This document shows, in pieces, positions 1 through 9,500 of a stretch of 64,000 bases of DNA. The position numbers and the translations under genes were made by a program. The notes below the pieces were generated by a model. The model was given only the letters and a program-made list of their open reading frames with translations. It was not told the DNA's origin and ran no database searches. This DNA comes from Streptomyces abyssalis. GTDB taxonomy: Bacteria > Actinomycetota > Actinomycetes > Streptomycetales > Streptomycetaceae. The stretch's first letter is position 1. The number at the start of each line of letters is the position of its first letter. The stretch lies in contig NZ_LJGT01000038.1 in NCBI RefSeq assembly GCF_001751365.1, forward strand, positions 1,217,540-1,281,539, given 5' to 3'.

Positions 1-1
1 G

Positions 2-613
2 CGGTGCCGTACGTCCGCGTCGGACTTCTCCCTGATCACGCTCGCCTGCACCGTCGTGCTCGCCGTCGCGCTGCCCGTCGCGGCCGCCACCGCGGGCGCT
101 GCTCCCCCGGCGGACGGCGGTGGGGTGCCGGAGCGTGTCACGCCCTCGTCGCAGCCGTCGGACGCGCCCTCGGGTCACTCGTCGGCCCGGTCCTCGGCGG
201 CGTCCTCGTCGTCGGCCCCGGGGTCGTCGGCCCCGGGGTCGTCGTCGCCGGGGCGACGGGGCGCGGCGGCCGGCGGCGGTGCGTCCGCGTCGTGCGGTCC
301 CGAACTCACCTCTCCGGAAGGGCTGTCGGGGCAGACCTGCGTCCTGTCGGAGGGTGGCAGCACATGGGCGCGCACGTACTACCGGAACGGCGCCGGCTCA
401 CCGCTGAGTGCCGCTCTCACGCTCATGCGTCCGGACGGGAGTTCGCTACGTGCCGACTGCGCGATGACGGCGGATCGTGGAACGAGTGTGTGCGAGACGC
501 CCCGCGAGAAGACCCGCACGGGCGGCCGCGCGTATGCGGCGACGGGGGAGGCCGGCTCCGCGGACGGGGAGCGGCTGCTGCTGCGCTCCGGGAGCAACTT
601 CCCTGCACGCTGA
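2..613 (+). CDS. Secreted or membrane-anchored protein, 5' end outside window
   Basis: The reading frame is open from the first bases of the window, so the gene begins upstream. The visible part opens with a hydrophobic stretch (LITLACTVVLAVALPVAA, about residues 11-28 of the visible frame), which reads as a signal peptide or signal anchor. A Ser/Gly/Pro-rich low-complexity linker (about residues 45-95) follows, then a compact C-terminal region with four Cys (SCGPE, QTCVL, RADCAM, SVCET), which could form two disulfides outside the cell. I do not recognise the family. An internal ATG at 56 would cut the hydrophobic segment, so I do not take it as the start. A strong hairpin lies about 60 nt after the stop. 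Confidence 0.6.
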   Translation, partial: RCRTSASDFSLITLACTVVLAVALPVAAATAGAAPPADGGGVPERVTPSSQPSDAPSGHSSARSSAASSSSAPGSSAPGSSSPGRRGAAAGGGASASCGPELTSPEGLSGQTCVLSEGGSTWARTYYRNGAGSPLSAALTLMRPDGSSLRADCAMTADRGTSVCETPREKTRTGGRAYAATGEAGSADGERLLLRSGSNFPAR

Positions 614-673
614 GCGAGTTGGGGAGGCGGGGTCGTCGCGCGAACGGGTGCACCGGACCCGGACATGGAAGAA

Positions 674-711
674 CCCGGTCGCTGGCGACGGGGGATGCAC
701 CAGCGACCGGG
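674..711 (+). terminator. Hairpin terminator after the secreted-protein gene
   Basis: A perfect 12-bp inverted repeat (CCCGGTCGCTGG at 674-685 and CCAGCGACCGGG at 700-711) encloses a 14-nt loop. It lies 60 nt past the stop of the secreted-protein gene. There is no U-tract, as is usual in Streptomyces. Confidence 0.7.
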
Positions 712-867
712 CTCCTAGAAAGGTAACAAGAGATCGGCTGTTGGCAAATTCGATCGCGCAGATCCGGACGTTGATTTACCTGCCAGTATGCGCATTCAAC
801 AGCCGTGTGTGACGCGAGTCACGGTCACACTTTCTCCCTGGGCTCCTTGCGGAACGGTCCCTTCCGG

Positions 868-1839
868 TCAACTCAGAGTGATCTGTCGGTTCATGAGACC
901 GCTGCGTGCACGCCGCTCGTCCGCGGTCAGTACCGTACCGGTGGTAAGCGCCTCGCCCAGCCGTTCGTTGAACTCCGCGGCCGGCTTCTCGCAGTCCTCC
1001 GAGGTCATGCCGCTCGGCAGGTCCCACACGGGCACCACGAGACCGTGCGCGCGGAAGGAGCCGACGAGCCGCGTGTCGTCTCCGAGCGAGGACGTGCCCG
1101 CGGCGTGCAGCCGCGCGAGCGCGTCCAGCAGCTTCTCCTCCGGATGTGTCATGACCCACCGCAGGTGGTTCTTCTCCGGCGTCTCGCACCAGTACGCGCC
1201 CTGCGCGACGGAAAGACGGGCCGTCGGAATCGCGGCCGAATTGGCACGCTCCAGGGACGCAGCGACCTCACCCGTCGCACTGTCGCTCCCGTCCCCCAGC
1301 CAGAACTCGAACCCGCTGTGGACCTCCGGCGTGAACGGCGCCTTCAGATCCAGCAGATCCTGCAGCCGCGGCCCTTCGGGCCTGGGGCGTCCCGCGTCGA
1401 CGGCCGAGCCGGGTTCGGTCTCGAACGCGCGGCCAAGGGTGTCCGCGAGATCGCGGCTGATGTCACCCGAAGAGGTGTCGTTCTGCAGCCCGAGCAGCAC
1501 TTCCCCGTTGTCGCGGCGCAGCGCAGGCCATGCCATCGGCAGCACGGTGGCAAGCGTCACGGAGGGGACGCCCTCGGGCAGTCCTTCCTTGAGCGTCAGC
1601 TGCGCCGTGGCGGCGGGCACGAGTTCGCGCAGCGCGACCCAGTCGGGCTCGCCGGGCAGTCCTTCGAAGGGGCGCCGCACCAGCTCCGTGACGGCGTGCG
1701 AGGCGGCACGTCCGTGGCACGCCTTGTAGCGGCGCCCTGAACCGCAGGGGCAGGGCTCGCGTGCACCGACGACGGGAACCTCCCCGTCGACGAGTTGCGG
1801 TGCTGTCGCCTTGGGCTGGGGGCGGCGCTTCTTGGCCAT
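868..1839 (-). CDS. DUF5926 family protein with SEC-C zinc motif
   Basis: 323 aa. The N-terminus is basic (MAKKRRPQPK) and is followed by a SEC-C-type zinc-binding motif, PCPCGSGRRYKACHG, with C30, C32, C41 and H42 as likely ligands. The rest is an uncharacterised domain that is conserved in actinobacteria next to this motif (DUF5926). The SEC-C motif is known from the SecA C-terminus and from many unrelated proteins, so it does not fix a role in secretion. I chose the ATG at 1839 because GGAG lies about 12 nt upstream; an in-frame start 57 nt further upstream has no such site. Confidence 0.75.
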   Translation of the reverse strand: MAKKRRPQPKATAPQLVDGEVPVVGAREPCPCGSGRRYKACHGRAASHAVTELVRRPFEGLPGEPDWVALRELVPAATAQLTLKEGLPEGVPSVTLATVLPMAWPALRRDNGEVLLGLQNDTSSGDISRDLADTLGRAFETEPGSAVDAGRPRPEGPRLQDLLDLKAPFTPEVHSGFEFWLGDGSDSATGEVAASLERANSAAIPTARLSVAQGAYWCETPEKNHLRWVMTHPEEKLLDALARLHAAGTSSLGDDTRLVGSFRAHGLVVPVWDLPSGMTSEDCEKPAAEFNERLGEALTTGTVLTADERRARSGLMNRQITLS

Positions 1840-2213
1840 GGGGTGCGGTTCTCCAGGTCTCGGTGGGAACGCCTGCTCAGGGATCCGGTGGGGCACCGGA
1901 CCGTTCGGCAGTCCGTCCGCTCGGTCTGTTCGTCTGCTCGGTCGGCAGACCTGTCAGGGCTGTTGGGCCGTCGGGCCTGCCGGATCTGTCGGGTCTGCTC
2001 GCCCGGCGCCGGGCACCCGGATGCGGGCGCCGGACGCGCGCTGCGTCCGCGGGCACCGTTCCGCTCCGTGCCCGGACCGCGTGCCGTGGCTGCGGACCGG
2101 CTGCCGGCACGGTGGGCGCGCAGGCCAACTGTCGCCGCGAGCCTAGCCGGTGAGCCCCGGCACGTAAGGCGTTCCGCGTGTCGCCGCCGCCCGGACGGCC
2201 TGAACTCCCGGTG
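1840..2213. other. Gene-free GC-rich spacer
   Basis: I find no convincing gene in these 374 bases. Much of the stretch (about 1905-2000) is a loose run of GTCTG/CGGTC-type short repeats. Promoter elements for the DUF5926 gene presumably lie close to 1840-1900, but no consensus site is obvious. Confidence 0.5.
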
Positions 2214-2242
2214 CGGGCCCGACGGATGAGCCGTCGGGCCCG
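2214..2242 (-). terminator. Hairpin terminator of the ATPase gene
   Basis: A perfect 12-bp stem (CGGGCCCGACGG / CCGTCGGGCCCG) with a 5-nt loop lies 18 nt past the stop of the minus-strand ATPase gene. Confidence 0.75.
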
Positions 2243-2260
2243 GGCATCCGGTTCGCCGCC

Positions 2261-2791
2261 TCAGCGCCCCTCGTCGGCCGTGGCCAGATCGAAGGCCAGG
2301 CCGTCCGTCAGACCGTCCGCGGCGCCCGGGCGGGCGGCCAGCACGACCCAGACGGTGACGCCCCTGGTCGCCTCGTGATCCGGCCGTATTCCGCCCGTGA
2401 ATTCGTGAAGCTCCTCGCGTACGCCCCAATCACGTGCGAGCGCCCCGATGATGGCCAGGCCGCGGCCTCCGCGGGCACTGATCGAAGGAGTCGCCGGAAG
2501 GGGCCGCGTGGGGCCGCCGCCGTCCGTCACGGAAATGGTCAACTCGCCGTCGCCGGCGTGGTTCCAGCTCGCGCGCACGGACTCGTCCTGGCTGAGCGGC
2601 CGCGCGTGCCGGCAAGCGTTGCTGAGCAGTTCGGAGAGGACCAGCACCGCGTCGTCGACGACGGATTCCGAAGCTCCGCCCGCCAGCAGGTCGGAGCGCA
2701 TCCTGCGCCTTGCGGCCCCCACTCCGGCGGGGCCGTGAGGCACGGCCATCGTCGACGAAGCAGGCACGTTCTGTGCCATAACCAACGCCAC
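2261..2791 (-). CDS. Anti-sigma-factor-like ATP-binding protein (HATPase_c)
   Basis: 176 aa from a GTG at 2791, preceded by an excellent AAGGAGGT seven bases upstream. Upstream in-frame starts are rejected on that ground. Recognisable GHKL ATPase features are ELLSNACRHA (E54-x3-N58, N-box) and VTDGGG (D90, G1 box). Small stand-alone ATPases of this kind are abundant in Streptomyces and act as RsbW/SpoIIAB-like serine kinases or anti-sigma factors in the cytoplasm. No partner sigma factor or antagonist is adjacent, so the target is unknown. Confidence in the family is high and in the role low. Confidence 0.8.
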   Translation of the reverse strand: MALVMAQNVPASSTMAVPHGPAGVGAARRRMRSDLLAGGASESVVDDAVLVLSELLSNACRHARPLSQDESVRASWNHAGDGELTISVTDGGGPTRPLPATPSISARGGRGLAIIGALARDWGVREELHEFTGGIRPDHEATRGVTVWVVLAARPGAADGLTDGLAFDLATADEGR

Positions 2792-3020
2792 CCCCGAGAC
2801 CTCCTTTGCCCCACGCCAATTCGATGAATGCCCCGCGAACGTCTGGCGGAAACCGGCCACGCACGGCTGCTTGACGCATTCCGCGGGATCGAATACAGCA
2901 CGAATGCGACGGGACACCCCAGGTAAGGGGCATGGAATGAGGGCGAATTGGGCCCCCGGCGACGGGAGCGGGAGGGCGGCGGGTGTGTCGCACCTAACAC
3001 GAAGACGACAATTCGCCGTC

Positions 3021-3839
3021 TCAGCGGAGTTGTGACAGCACTTCCTGTGGCCGGTTTGTGATCACCGCGTCCACGCCGAGCATCACGCACAGCTCGACGT
3101 CCTCCGGCTCGTTGACCGTCCACACGTGAACCTCGCTGCCGAGGCGGTGCGCCCGCTCCACGTACTCGGGGTGCGCGCGCAGGATGCGCAGGCTCGGCCC
3201 GGCGATCCGCACGCCCGCCGGCAGACGTCCGTCGCGGTGGCGCGGCAGCAGCAGCTGCATGAGGTACACGGTCGGGATGTGCGGGGCGGCGGCCCGGATG
3301 CGGTGCAGGGAGCGCGCGGAGAAGCTCATCACCCGTACGGAGGGCACCACGGGCCGGTACCTCTCCAGCAGCTCCAGCAGCCGCGCCTCGACCTGACCGG
3401 CCCAGCGCGAGGGGTGCTTGGTCTCGATGGCCAGCCCGACGGGGCGCGGCGCGTCGGCCACCAGCTGCAGGAGGCGTTCCAGGGTCAGCACCGAGGTGCG
3501 GTCGCCGGCCTCCTGGTCGGGCGACTCGTACGGGTCCTCGTCGGGGCCCTCCTTCTTCCACGAGCCGAAGTCGAGGGCGGCCAGATCGGCGAGTTCGAGG
3601 GCGGATACCGCGCCCCGGCCGTTGGACGTGCGGTTGACCCTGCGGTCGTGCACGCACACGAGGTGCCCGTCCGCGGTGAGCCGTACATCGCACTCCAGGG
3701 CGTCGGCTCCCGCCTCTATGGCCTTGCGGTAGGCGGCGAGGGTGTGCTCGGGAGCGGCCTCGGAGGCACCGCGGTGCGCGATGACGGATACCGGGCGGGA
3801 CGGGGTGAGGCGCGACCCGGGCCTGATGTGATTGCTCAC
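3021..3839 (-). CDS. Glycerophosphodiester phosphodiesterase (GDPD family)
   Basis: 272 aa. The enzyme hydrolyses glycerophosphodiesters to glycerol-3-phosphate and an alcohol. All hallmark residues are present: HRG (H22, R23), E49 and D51 in LECDVRLT for the metal, and H64 in VCVHD as general acid. The C-terminal VHVWTVN and GVDAVITN segments are typical of the barrel end. There is no signal peptide, so it should be cytoplasmic. I take the GTG at 3839 as the start; the frame stays open further upstream, but that stretch would overlap the divergent protease promoter region. The gene is divergent from the HtrA-like protease. Confidence 0.88.
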   Translation of the reverse strand: MSNHIRPGSRLTPSRPVSVIAHRGASEAAPEHTLAAYRKAIEAGADALECDVRLTADGHLVCVHDRRVNRTSNGRGAVSALELADLAALDFGSWKKEGPDEDPYESPDQEAGDRTSVLTLERLLQLVADAPRPVGLAIETKHPSRWAGQVEARLLELLERYRPVVPSVRVMSFSARSLHRIRAAAPHIPTVYLMQLLLPRHRDGRLPAGVRIAGPSLRILRAHPEYVERAHRLGSEVHVWTVNEPEDVELCVMLGVDAVITNRPQEVLSQLR

Positions 3840-4050
3840 CGGGTTATCGTGCCACCGGCGCAAGGGCGGCTGCCGGGGGGTCTGCCACGGAGGACGTCCG
3901 GGCGTCCGTATGTCCGCCGTAAAGGACTGGTTTCCCGTCCCGGGCGGCGTCTTACGCCCGTCTGACGCACCATGGGAAAGGCTTTGCACGGATGCCGGAA
4001 TGCGCGAACGTCCCGGCTTGCGACGGCGTGTAGCTGATGAGGAGATACCT

Positions 4051-5640
4051 GTGAGCACCGAGAACGAGGGCGCTGCCGCCACGTCGGCGGCGGGGCCTGA
4101 ACCCACGCCCCCCGCGGTGCACGGCAGAGATGCACGCGAAGCTGCCGCCGGCGCCCCCGATTCCGAAGCCGCCGACCGTCAGGGGCAGAGCATGAGCAAG
4201 TCAGAATCCACTCCGCCTGCACCGTCCGCTCCGCCCGCACCGTCCACGCCGCCTGCGCCGCACGCCCATCCGGGTCAGCCGTCGCAGCCGGTGGCCGGCT
4301 TCGGCGACCCGGGCGCTCCGGGCGGCGGGCACGGCCAGGGCAGCGGACCGTCCCAGGGCTCGCCCTGGGGAGGCGGCGCACCGGGCGGTCATTCTCCGTA
4401 CGGCGGTACGGGCGCCGGTGACACGGGCCCCGGCGGACCAGGCTCGGGCGGCCCGGAAGGCCCCGGCGGACCGCAGTACCCGTGGGGTGCCCCGCCGGCG
4501 CCGCCCGGACCGCCGCCGGGCGGCAAGCGCGTACCAGGCGGGCTGCTGGCGGCGGTCCTCGTCGGTGCGCTGGTCGCCGGCGGCATCGGCGGGGGCATCG
4601 GCTTCTGGGCCGCGGAGCAGGACGAGGGGTCCTCCACCACCATCAGCTCGGGCTCGGACTCGGGGGCGCTGAACCGCTCCCCCAAGTCCGTCGCGGGCAT
4701 AGCGGGGAAGACGCTGCCCAGCGTCGTCACGATCGAGACCAAGGCAGGCGGCGAGGAGGGCACGGGCACCGGCTTCGTCTTCGACAAGCAGGGCCACATC
4801 CTCACGAACAACCACGTGGTGGCCTCCGGCTCCGACGGCGGCGGGCTCTCCGCGACCTTCTCCGACGGCAAGAAGTACGAGGCGGAGGTCGTCGGCAAGG
4901 CCCAGGGCTACGACGTCGCGGTCCTCAAGCTCGAGAACGCCGACGACCGCAAGCTCGAGCCGCTCCCCCTCGGCAAGTCCAACGAGGTGAAGGTCGGCGA
5001 CGCCACCATCGCGATCGGCGCCCCGTTCGGGCTCTCCGGCACCGTGACCACCGGCATCGTCAGCGCCAAGAACCGTCCGGTCGCCTCCAGTGACGGGCAG
5101 GGCAGCAACGCCTCGTACATGAACGCGCTGCAGACCGACGCGTCCATCAACCCCGGCAACTCGGGCGGCCCTCTGCTGAACGCACAGGGCGCGGTCATCG
5201 GCGTCAACTCGGCGATCCAGTCGGCCGGCGGCGAAGGCGGTCTGGGCCAGGGCCAGTCCGGCAGCATCGGCCTGGGCTTCGCCATCCCGGTCAACCAGGC
5301 GAAGCGGGTTGCCACTCAGCTCATCAAGACCGGCACACCCGTCTACCCGGTGATCGGCGCCACCGTCACCATGGACCAGAAGGGCGGTGGTGCGGTCATC
5401 GCCGACCGGGGCCAGGGCGGCCAGGCGGCGGTCACGAAGGACGGCCCCGCCGACAAGGCAGGGCTCAAGTCCGGCGACGTCATCACCAAGCTCGACGACA
5501 CGACGATCGACAGCGGGCCCACCCTGATCGGCACGATCTGGACCCACCAGCCGGGCGAGAAGGTCAAGATCACCTACAAGCGGGACGGCAAGGAGGCCAC
5601 GACCGACGTGACCCTCGGCTCCCGCAAGGGCGATCAGTGA
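4051..5640 (+). CDS. Membrane-anchored HtrA-type serine protease (S1C, PDZ)
   Basis: 529 aa from a GTG at 4051 with GAGGAG at 4039-4044. Residues 1-155 are a long Pro/Gly/Ser-rich cytoplasmic segment. One membrane segment spans about 158-187 (GLLAAVLVGALVAGGIGGGIG). The extracytoplasmic trypsin-like domain follows, with catalytic H255 (TNNHVVA), D288 (YDVAVL) and S371 (GNSGGP). A C-terminal PDZ domain (about 450-520, with DKAGLKSGDVI) ends the protein. The layout is that of HtrA/DegP-like proteases for envelope quality control. A terminator follows at once and then tRNA-Ser. Confidence 0.92.
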   Translation: MSTENEGAAATSAAGPEPTPPAVHGRDAREAAAGAPDSEAADRQGQSMSKSESTPPAPSAPPAPSTPPAPHAHPGQPSQPVAGFGDPGAPGGGHGQGSGPSQGSPWGGGAPGGHSPYGGTGAGDTGPGGPGSGGPEGPGGPQYPWGAPPAPPGPPPGGKRVPGGLLAAVLVGALVAGGIGGGIGFWAAEQDEGSSTTISSGSDSGALNRSPKSVAGIAGKTLPSVVTIETKAGGEEGTGTGFVFDKQGHILTNNHVVASGSDGGGLSATFSDGKKYEAEVVGKAQGYDVAVLKLENADDRKLEPLPLGKSNEVKVGDATIAIGAPFGLSGTVTTGIVSAKNRPVASSDGQGSNASYMNALQTDASINPGNSGGPLLNAQGAVIGVNSAIQSAGGEGGLGQGQSGSIGLGFAIPVNQAKRVATQLIKTGTPVYPVIGATVTMDQKGGGAVIADRGQGGQAAVTKDGPADKAGLKSGDVITKLDDTTIDSGPTLIGTIWTHQPGEKVKITYKRDGKEATTDVTLGSRKGDQ

Positions 5641-5666
5641 CGCCGTCGGCGGTTCGCTAGGCTGAC

Positions 5667-5697
5667 CCCCGCGTCGCCCCGAGCGGGCGACGCGGGG
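5667..5697 (+). terminator. Terminator between the protease gene and tRNA-Ser
   Basis: A 13-bp perfect stem (5667-5679 with 5685-5697) and a 5-nt loop lie 26 nt after the protease stop. The right arm overlaps the first two bases of the mature tRNA, so the hairpin may also influence 5' processing of the tRNA. Confidence 0.65.
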
Positions 5698-5783
5698 AGG
5701 TGTGCCCGAGCGGCCGAAGGGAACGGTCTTGAAAACCGTCGTGAGGTAACCCCTCACCGTGGGTTCGAATCCCACCGCCTCCG
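5696..5783 (+). tRNA. tRNA-Ser(TGA)
   Basis: 88 nt. The acceptor stem pairs GGAGGTG with CGCCTCC (one G-T pair) and leaves discriminator G5783. The anticodon loop is CTTGAAA, giving anticodon TGA. A long variable arm (GTGAGG-loop-CCTCAC) marks a class II serine tRNA, and the T-arm is GTGGGTTCGAATCCCAC. CCA is not encoded. The region from 5727 to the 3' end is repeated at 38991, 43348, 46841 and 47751, with a partial copy at 53406, which identifies this gene as the integration target for the elements downstream. Confidence 0.97.
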
Positions 5784-5810
5784 CCGAGGTCAGAGAAGTA
5801 GCAGGTCAGA

Positions 5811-5839
5811 GGGCGCGTCTCCGGTTCGGAGACGCGCCC
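5811..5839 (+). terminator. Terminator downstream of tRNA-Ser
   Basis: A perfect 13-bp stem (5811-5823 with 5827-5839) has a 3-nt loop and is followed by TTT. An almost identical hairpin with its flanks occurs at 53462-53490 beside the most distal att relic. Confidence 0.85.
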
Positions 5840-5895
5840 TTTGCGTGCACTCTGTCTCACCGCGTTCCGCGTATTTCTCGGTGTTGACCAGCCTG

Positions 5896-5915
5896 TGTGG
5901 GCCATCTGTGGGCCA
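5896..5915 (+). repeat. Integrase arm-type site pair, left end
   Basis: TGTGGGCCA occurs at 5896-5904 and 5907-5915, 11 bp apart, about 112 bp past the tRNA end. The same pair is present at 38898-38916 just inside the right att. The spacing of one helical turn and the matching position at both ends suggest arm-type sites bound by the integrase. Confidence 0.6.
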
Positions 5916-6016
5916 AAAAGGCCCTCCTAATCGAACTGAGCGCTGCTCAGCTGCTTGGGGCAGTAGCCGCAGTTGCGTGAACCAGTAGGCGTGGCACTGG
6001 GAGGCACCATTGCGGA

Positions 6017-6231
6017 GTGTGCGAGCACTTCACCGAACTCGCCGACCCCCATCTCCGCGGCCACGGACAGCGCGAGTCGCTGCGGCTGCTGAACACACCG
6101 ACGCCGCCAACCTCCGTACGGCCCTGGAGGATTCGGCGCGGCTGGACGACGCCGGCCTGGCGCTGCGCCTCGCGAACGCGACCGAGGCGATGGTGCGTGC
6201 CGGAGGTGGGACCTCCGGCACGCTGGGCTAG
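6017..6231 (+). pseudogene. Remnant of an AfsR/LuxR-type TPR regulator
   Basis: Two overlapping frames together give a stretch typical of large actinobacterial ATPase regulators: FTELADPHLRGHGQRESLRLL in one frame (6032 on), then AANLRTALEDSARLDDAGL and LRLANATEAM in another (6110-6210). No start, ATPase domain or downstream continuation exists. I read it as a short frameshifted fragment left by an earlier rearrangement next to the att site. Confidence 0.5.
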
Positions 6232-6504
6232 GCGGAGACCGAGGGCGGGGCCGCGACTGTGGAGGCAGTGACGTACGGAATGCACACCAGTACGAATACG
6301 AGGGGAATTACTTGCAGGCCTATTCGGCGACGCACGTGCGCCTTCTTTCGGTATTGTCCTACTTTTGAACCCCGTGGTGCCGGTCCGGCAGGCTCGTGGG
6401 GTGGCTCCCCGGTTCGGTCCGAACGCGGGACAGCAGTGATCGGTGCCCCGTAAAGTGCGGGCTGACCTGCGGGTTTCGCAGGTGATCACACAGTAGCACC
6501 CACC

Positions 6505-9500
6505 CTAGGTGCTCATGTCGTCGCCTTGTGTTCCGGAAGAGAGGGTTCCGTTTCGCTGTAGGTCACTGAGCGCCCTCAATGTCTCGATCTCTTCCATCCC
6601 GGAGTTGATCTTGCGGCTAAGGGCGAGGCTGGCGTTGAGGTGCCTTCGCGCCTGGGCGAGACGCCCGGTGGTCGCTTCAACCTCGCCCAAGGCCCGAAGA
6701 GCCTGGCACTCCTCCAGCGTGGCGCGGATAGTGCGGGCGATGGTCAGCGCGGCGGTGTAGTGGGGAAGTGCCTGCTCGCTCCGGCCCGCAGCGTGGAGTG
6801 CTTGGCCGATCCCGATGTGCGCGATGGCTTCGCTGCGGCGGTCGCCGGAGCTGCGTAAAGCCGGAAGCGCCTTGTCGTACAGGCCCAGCGCCTCCTTGGG
6901 TCTTCCATGCCTGCACAGTGTGTCGGCGAGGTTCATCTGGAGGATGGCGCACTGCCCGGTACCGACCGGGGCCTGGGACAGGCTGATTGCCTGCCGATAA
7001 GCACCGATGGCGCTATCCAGATTGCCTGCTTCCTTGTGCAGTTCCGCAAGGTTGTGGACTGCGACGAACTGCCCGCGTCGGTCGCCGACATCGTGGAAAC
7101 GCGCTCGGCCGTCAAGGAAATACTTCAATGCGTCCTTGTGACGCTCGAGACCCAGGCAGATCATGCCCAGGACGTTGTAGCTCCTTCCTTGTTGGAGGCG
7201 GTCTGTTCCGGCCAGACGGAGCCGGAGCGCGCGTTGTTGGAGGCTAAAGGCATCGGTGTTCTGGGTGGTGTGCCAGCACGTGATGGACTGCTGGTGAAGG
7301 GCTTCGGCTTCCAGCTCCTCGTCATCGGTCTGCTGGGCAAGTTTCAGGGCCTCTTGGGCGCTGTGGAGCGCTTCGTCGTAGTAGCCGGCACCGGCGCAGA
7401 CACCCGCGAGGTCGATCAGAGCGCGGCCCTGAGCTGCACGGTCCCCTGTGGTCTGCCAATGGGTTACGGCCGCTCGGAGAAGGGGGGTTGCGGTGCTGAG
7501 GTAGCCCTCGCTGCTCAAGAAGCCGGCCAGTGTGTGGGTGAGCAGAGCCGCCTGCTGTGGTGATCCATGGGTGCGGGCGTATTCGAGTGCGGCCAGCAGG
7601 CTGGGCGCTTCGATGGTGAACCACTGCTGAGGATCAGTGTCGTGCCGGACTGGCGGTGCTGTGGCATCGGCGGGCAAGGCGATGCGCAGGCGGTGAGGGT
7701 ATGCGCGCCGGTCGACCCGGTCGGCAGTGTGCAGGTAGTGGAGCAGCAGCCGATCAAGCGCGTGCTGGTTCTCGGCCGCTGTGTCCTCTTCGGCGAGGGT
7801 GGAAGCGTACTCCCGCAGTAGGTCGTGCAGACGGTAACGGTGGGGAGCGGGCTCGGAGATCAGGCAGCAGGCCAGCAGTTCTTCCAGCGCATGCTCGACC
7901 TCTTCCAAGGGGAGACCGGCCAGCGAGGCTGCGGCTTCGGGACCGAGTTCGGAACCTATGTGCATGCCGAGCCTGCGGAAGACTCTCTGCTGGGTCGAGG
8001 TGAGCGCCTTGTAGGAGATATCGAGCGCAGAGGCCATCGCACCGTGCCGGTCACGGATTTCGGGTAGCCGCCGACGTGCCCGGCTGAAGCGCTCCACAAG
8101 GTCGGAGACTCGCCAAGTCGGCCTGGAGAGCAGACGTCTGGCGATGAGAGTCAATGCGAGGGGGAGGTCACCGCACAGACGGGCCAAGGTCGCCGCTCCC
8201 CCCGCGTCAGGGGTCTGCTCTTCATCACCGAGCAGGCGTTGAAGTAGAGCGACGGCATCTGTGCGGGAAAGTACGTCCAACGCTAGGTGATGAACGTTGG
8301 GGAGACCCGTCAACCGGTGACGGCTGGTGACGAGTATGAAGGAGGAGAAGTCTCCGGCCAGCAGTGGGTAGATCTGCTCCACGCTGGCGGCATCGTCGAG
8401 GATGGCGACGAACCGGCGCCCGCGCGCCAAGTTTCGCCACAGTGCGATCAAGCCGTTGAGGTCCTGGGGGACGGCTGCTGGAGGGGTACCGAGAAGACGC
8501 AGCAGTTCACCGATGGCCTCTGCGGGGCTCATGGGGGGCAGGTGAGGAGCATGACCGCGCAGCTCGAGGAAGAGCCGCCCGTCGGGGAAGTGCTCGCGTA
8601 GCTGATGGGCGGCGTGAACGGCCAGCGCGGTCTTTCCCGAGCCGGGCATGCCGGTCACGGCGGCCGCAGTGAAAGCTGTGCCGTCGGTCTCCTCCACCGC
8701 GCTGGCCATCATCCCGGTCAGCTGTTCCAGTTCTGCCTGGCGGCCAACCCACGGCACGTCGGGAGGAAGAGTGTCCGGAATGGGTGCGGGACTGGCGGGA
8801 GAGGAGTGCGAGGGAAGCAGCACAGTGACCGGCGTGCGGGCCAGGACGCCACGGTGAATGTGCTGGAGTTCGGCGCCGGGTTCGGAGCCCGATTCCCGCA
8901 GGATGTATTGCCGCGTGCGCTGGAGTAAGCGGCTGGCCGCTTCGGTCCGGCCGCATCCGTGGAGCGCGAGGGCAAGCTGACCGGCAAGCGACTCATCCGC
9001 TGGCTCATGGTCCGCGAGAGGCTGCAGGCCGGTGATGGCCTCCGCGTAGTGCCCTAAGCGCAGGGCGACCTCCGCCTGCAGCCGGGCGGTAGTCAGGTTT
9101 CTTTCCTCGACGAAACTGCGCAGTTGAGCGGCCCAGGCCCCGGGAAGTCCCGCCAGGGGCTCACCACCCCATAATCGGAATGCCTCGTGCACCGCGGCGA
9201 GGGCCTCCCTGTCGCTGCCGCCGTCAGCCAGCCAACGGGCCTGATCGAGAAGAATCAGATACCTGCGCAGATCCACCGCATCCGGATCGGCCTGCAGCGT
9301 GTAGGTGTGAGAGCTGTTGCTGATGGTGGGCCCGTCGGAGCCGGCCAGGGCCGACAGCGCCTTGCGAATGTGGTGGAGGTGCACATACAGCGCCTCGCGT
9401 GGTTTCGCGGGTGGGTGATCATCCCAGACCCGGTGGATGAGAGTGTCCACACTGACCGTCCGGCCAGCATCCCACGCCAAGGCGGCCAAGGTGAGACGTT

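Noticed and set aside
3840..4106. 89-residue N-terminal extension of the GDPD protein
   Set aside because: It would reach into the divergent protease gene, and the HRG domain begins right after GTG 3839.
4201..5775. 524-codon minus frame opposite the HtrA-like protease
   Set aside because: Shadow of a high-GC gene. The plus strand carries the catalytic triad and PDZ domain.
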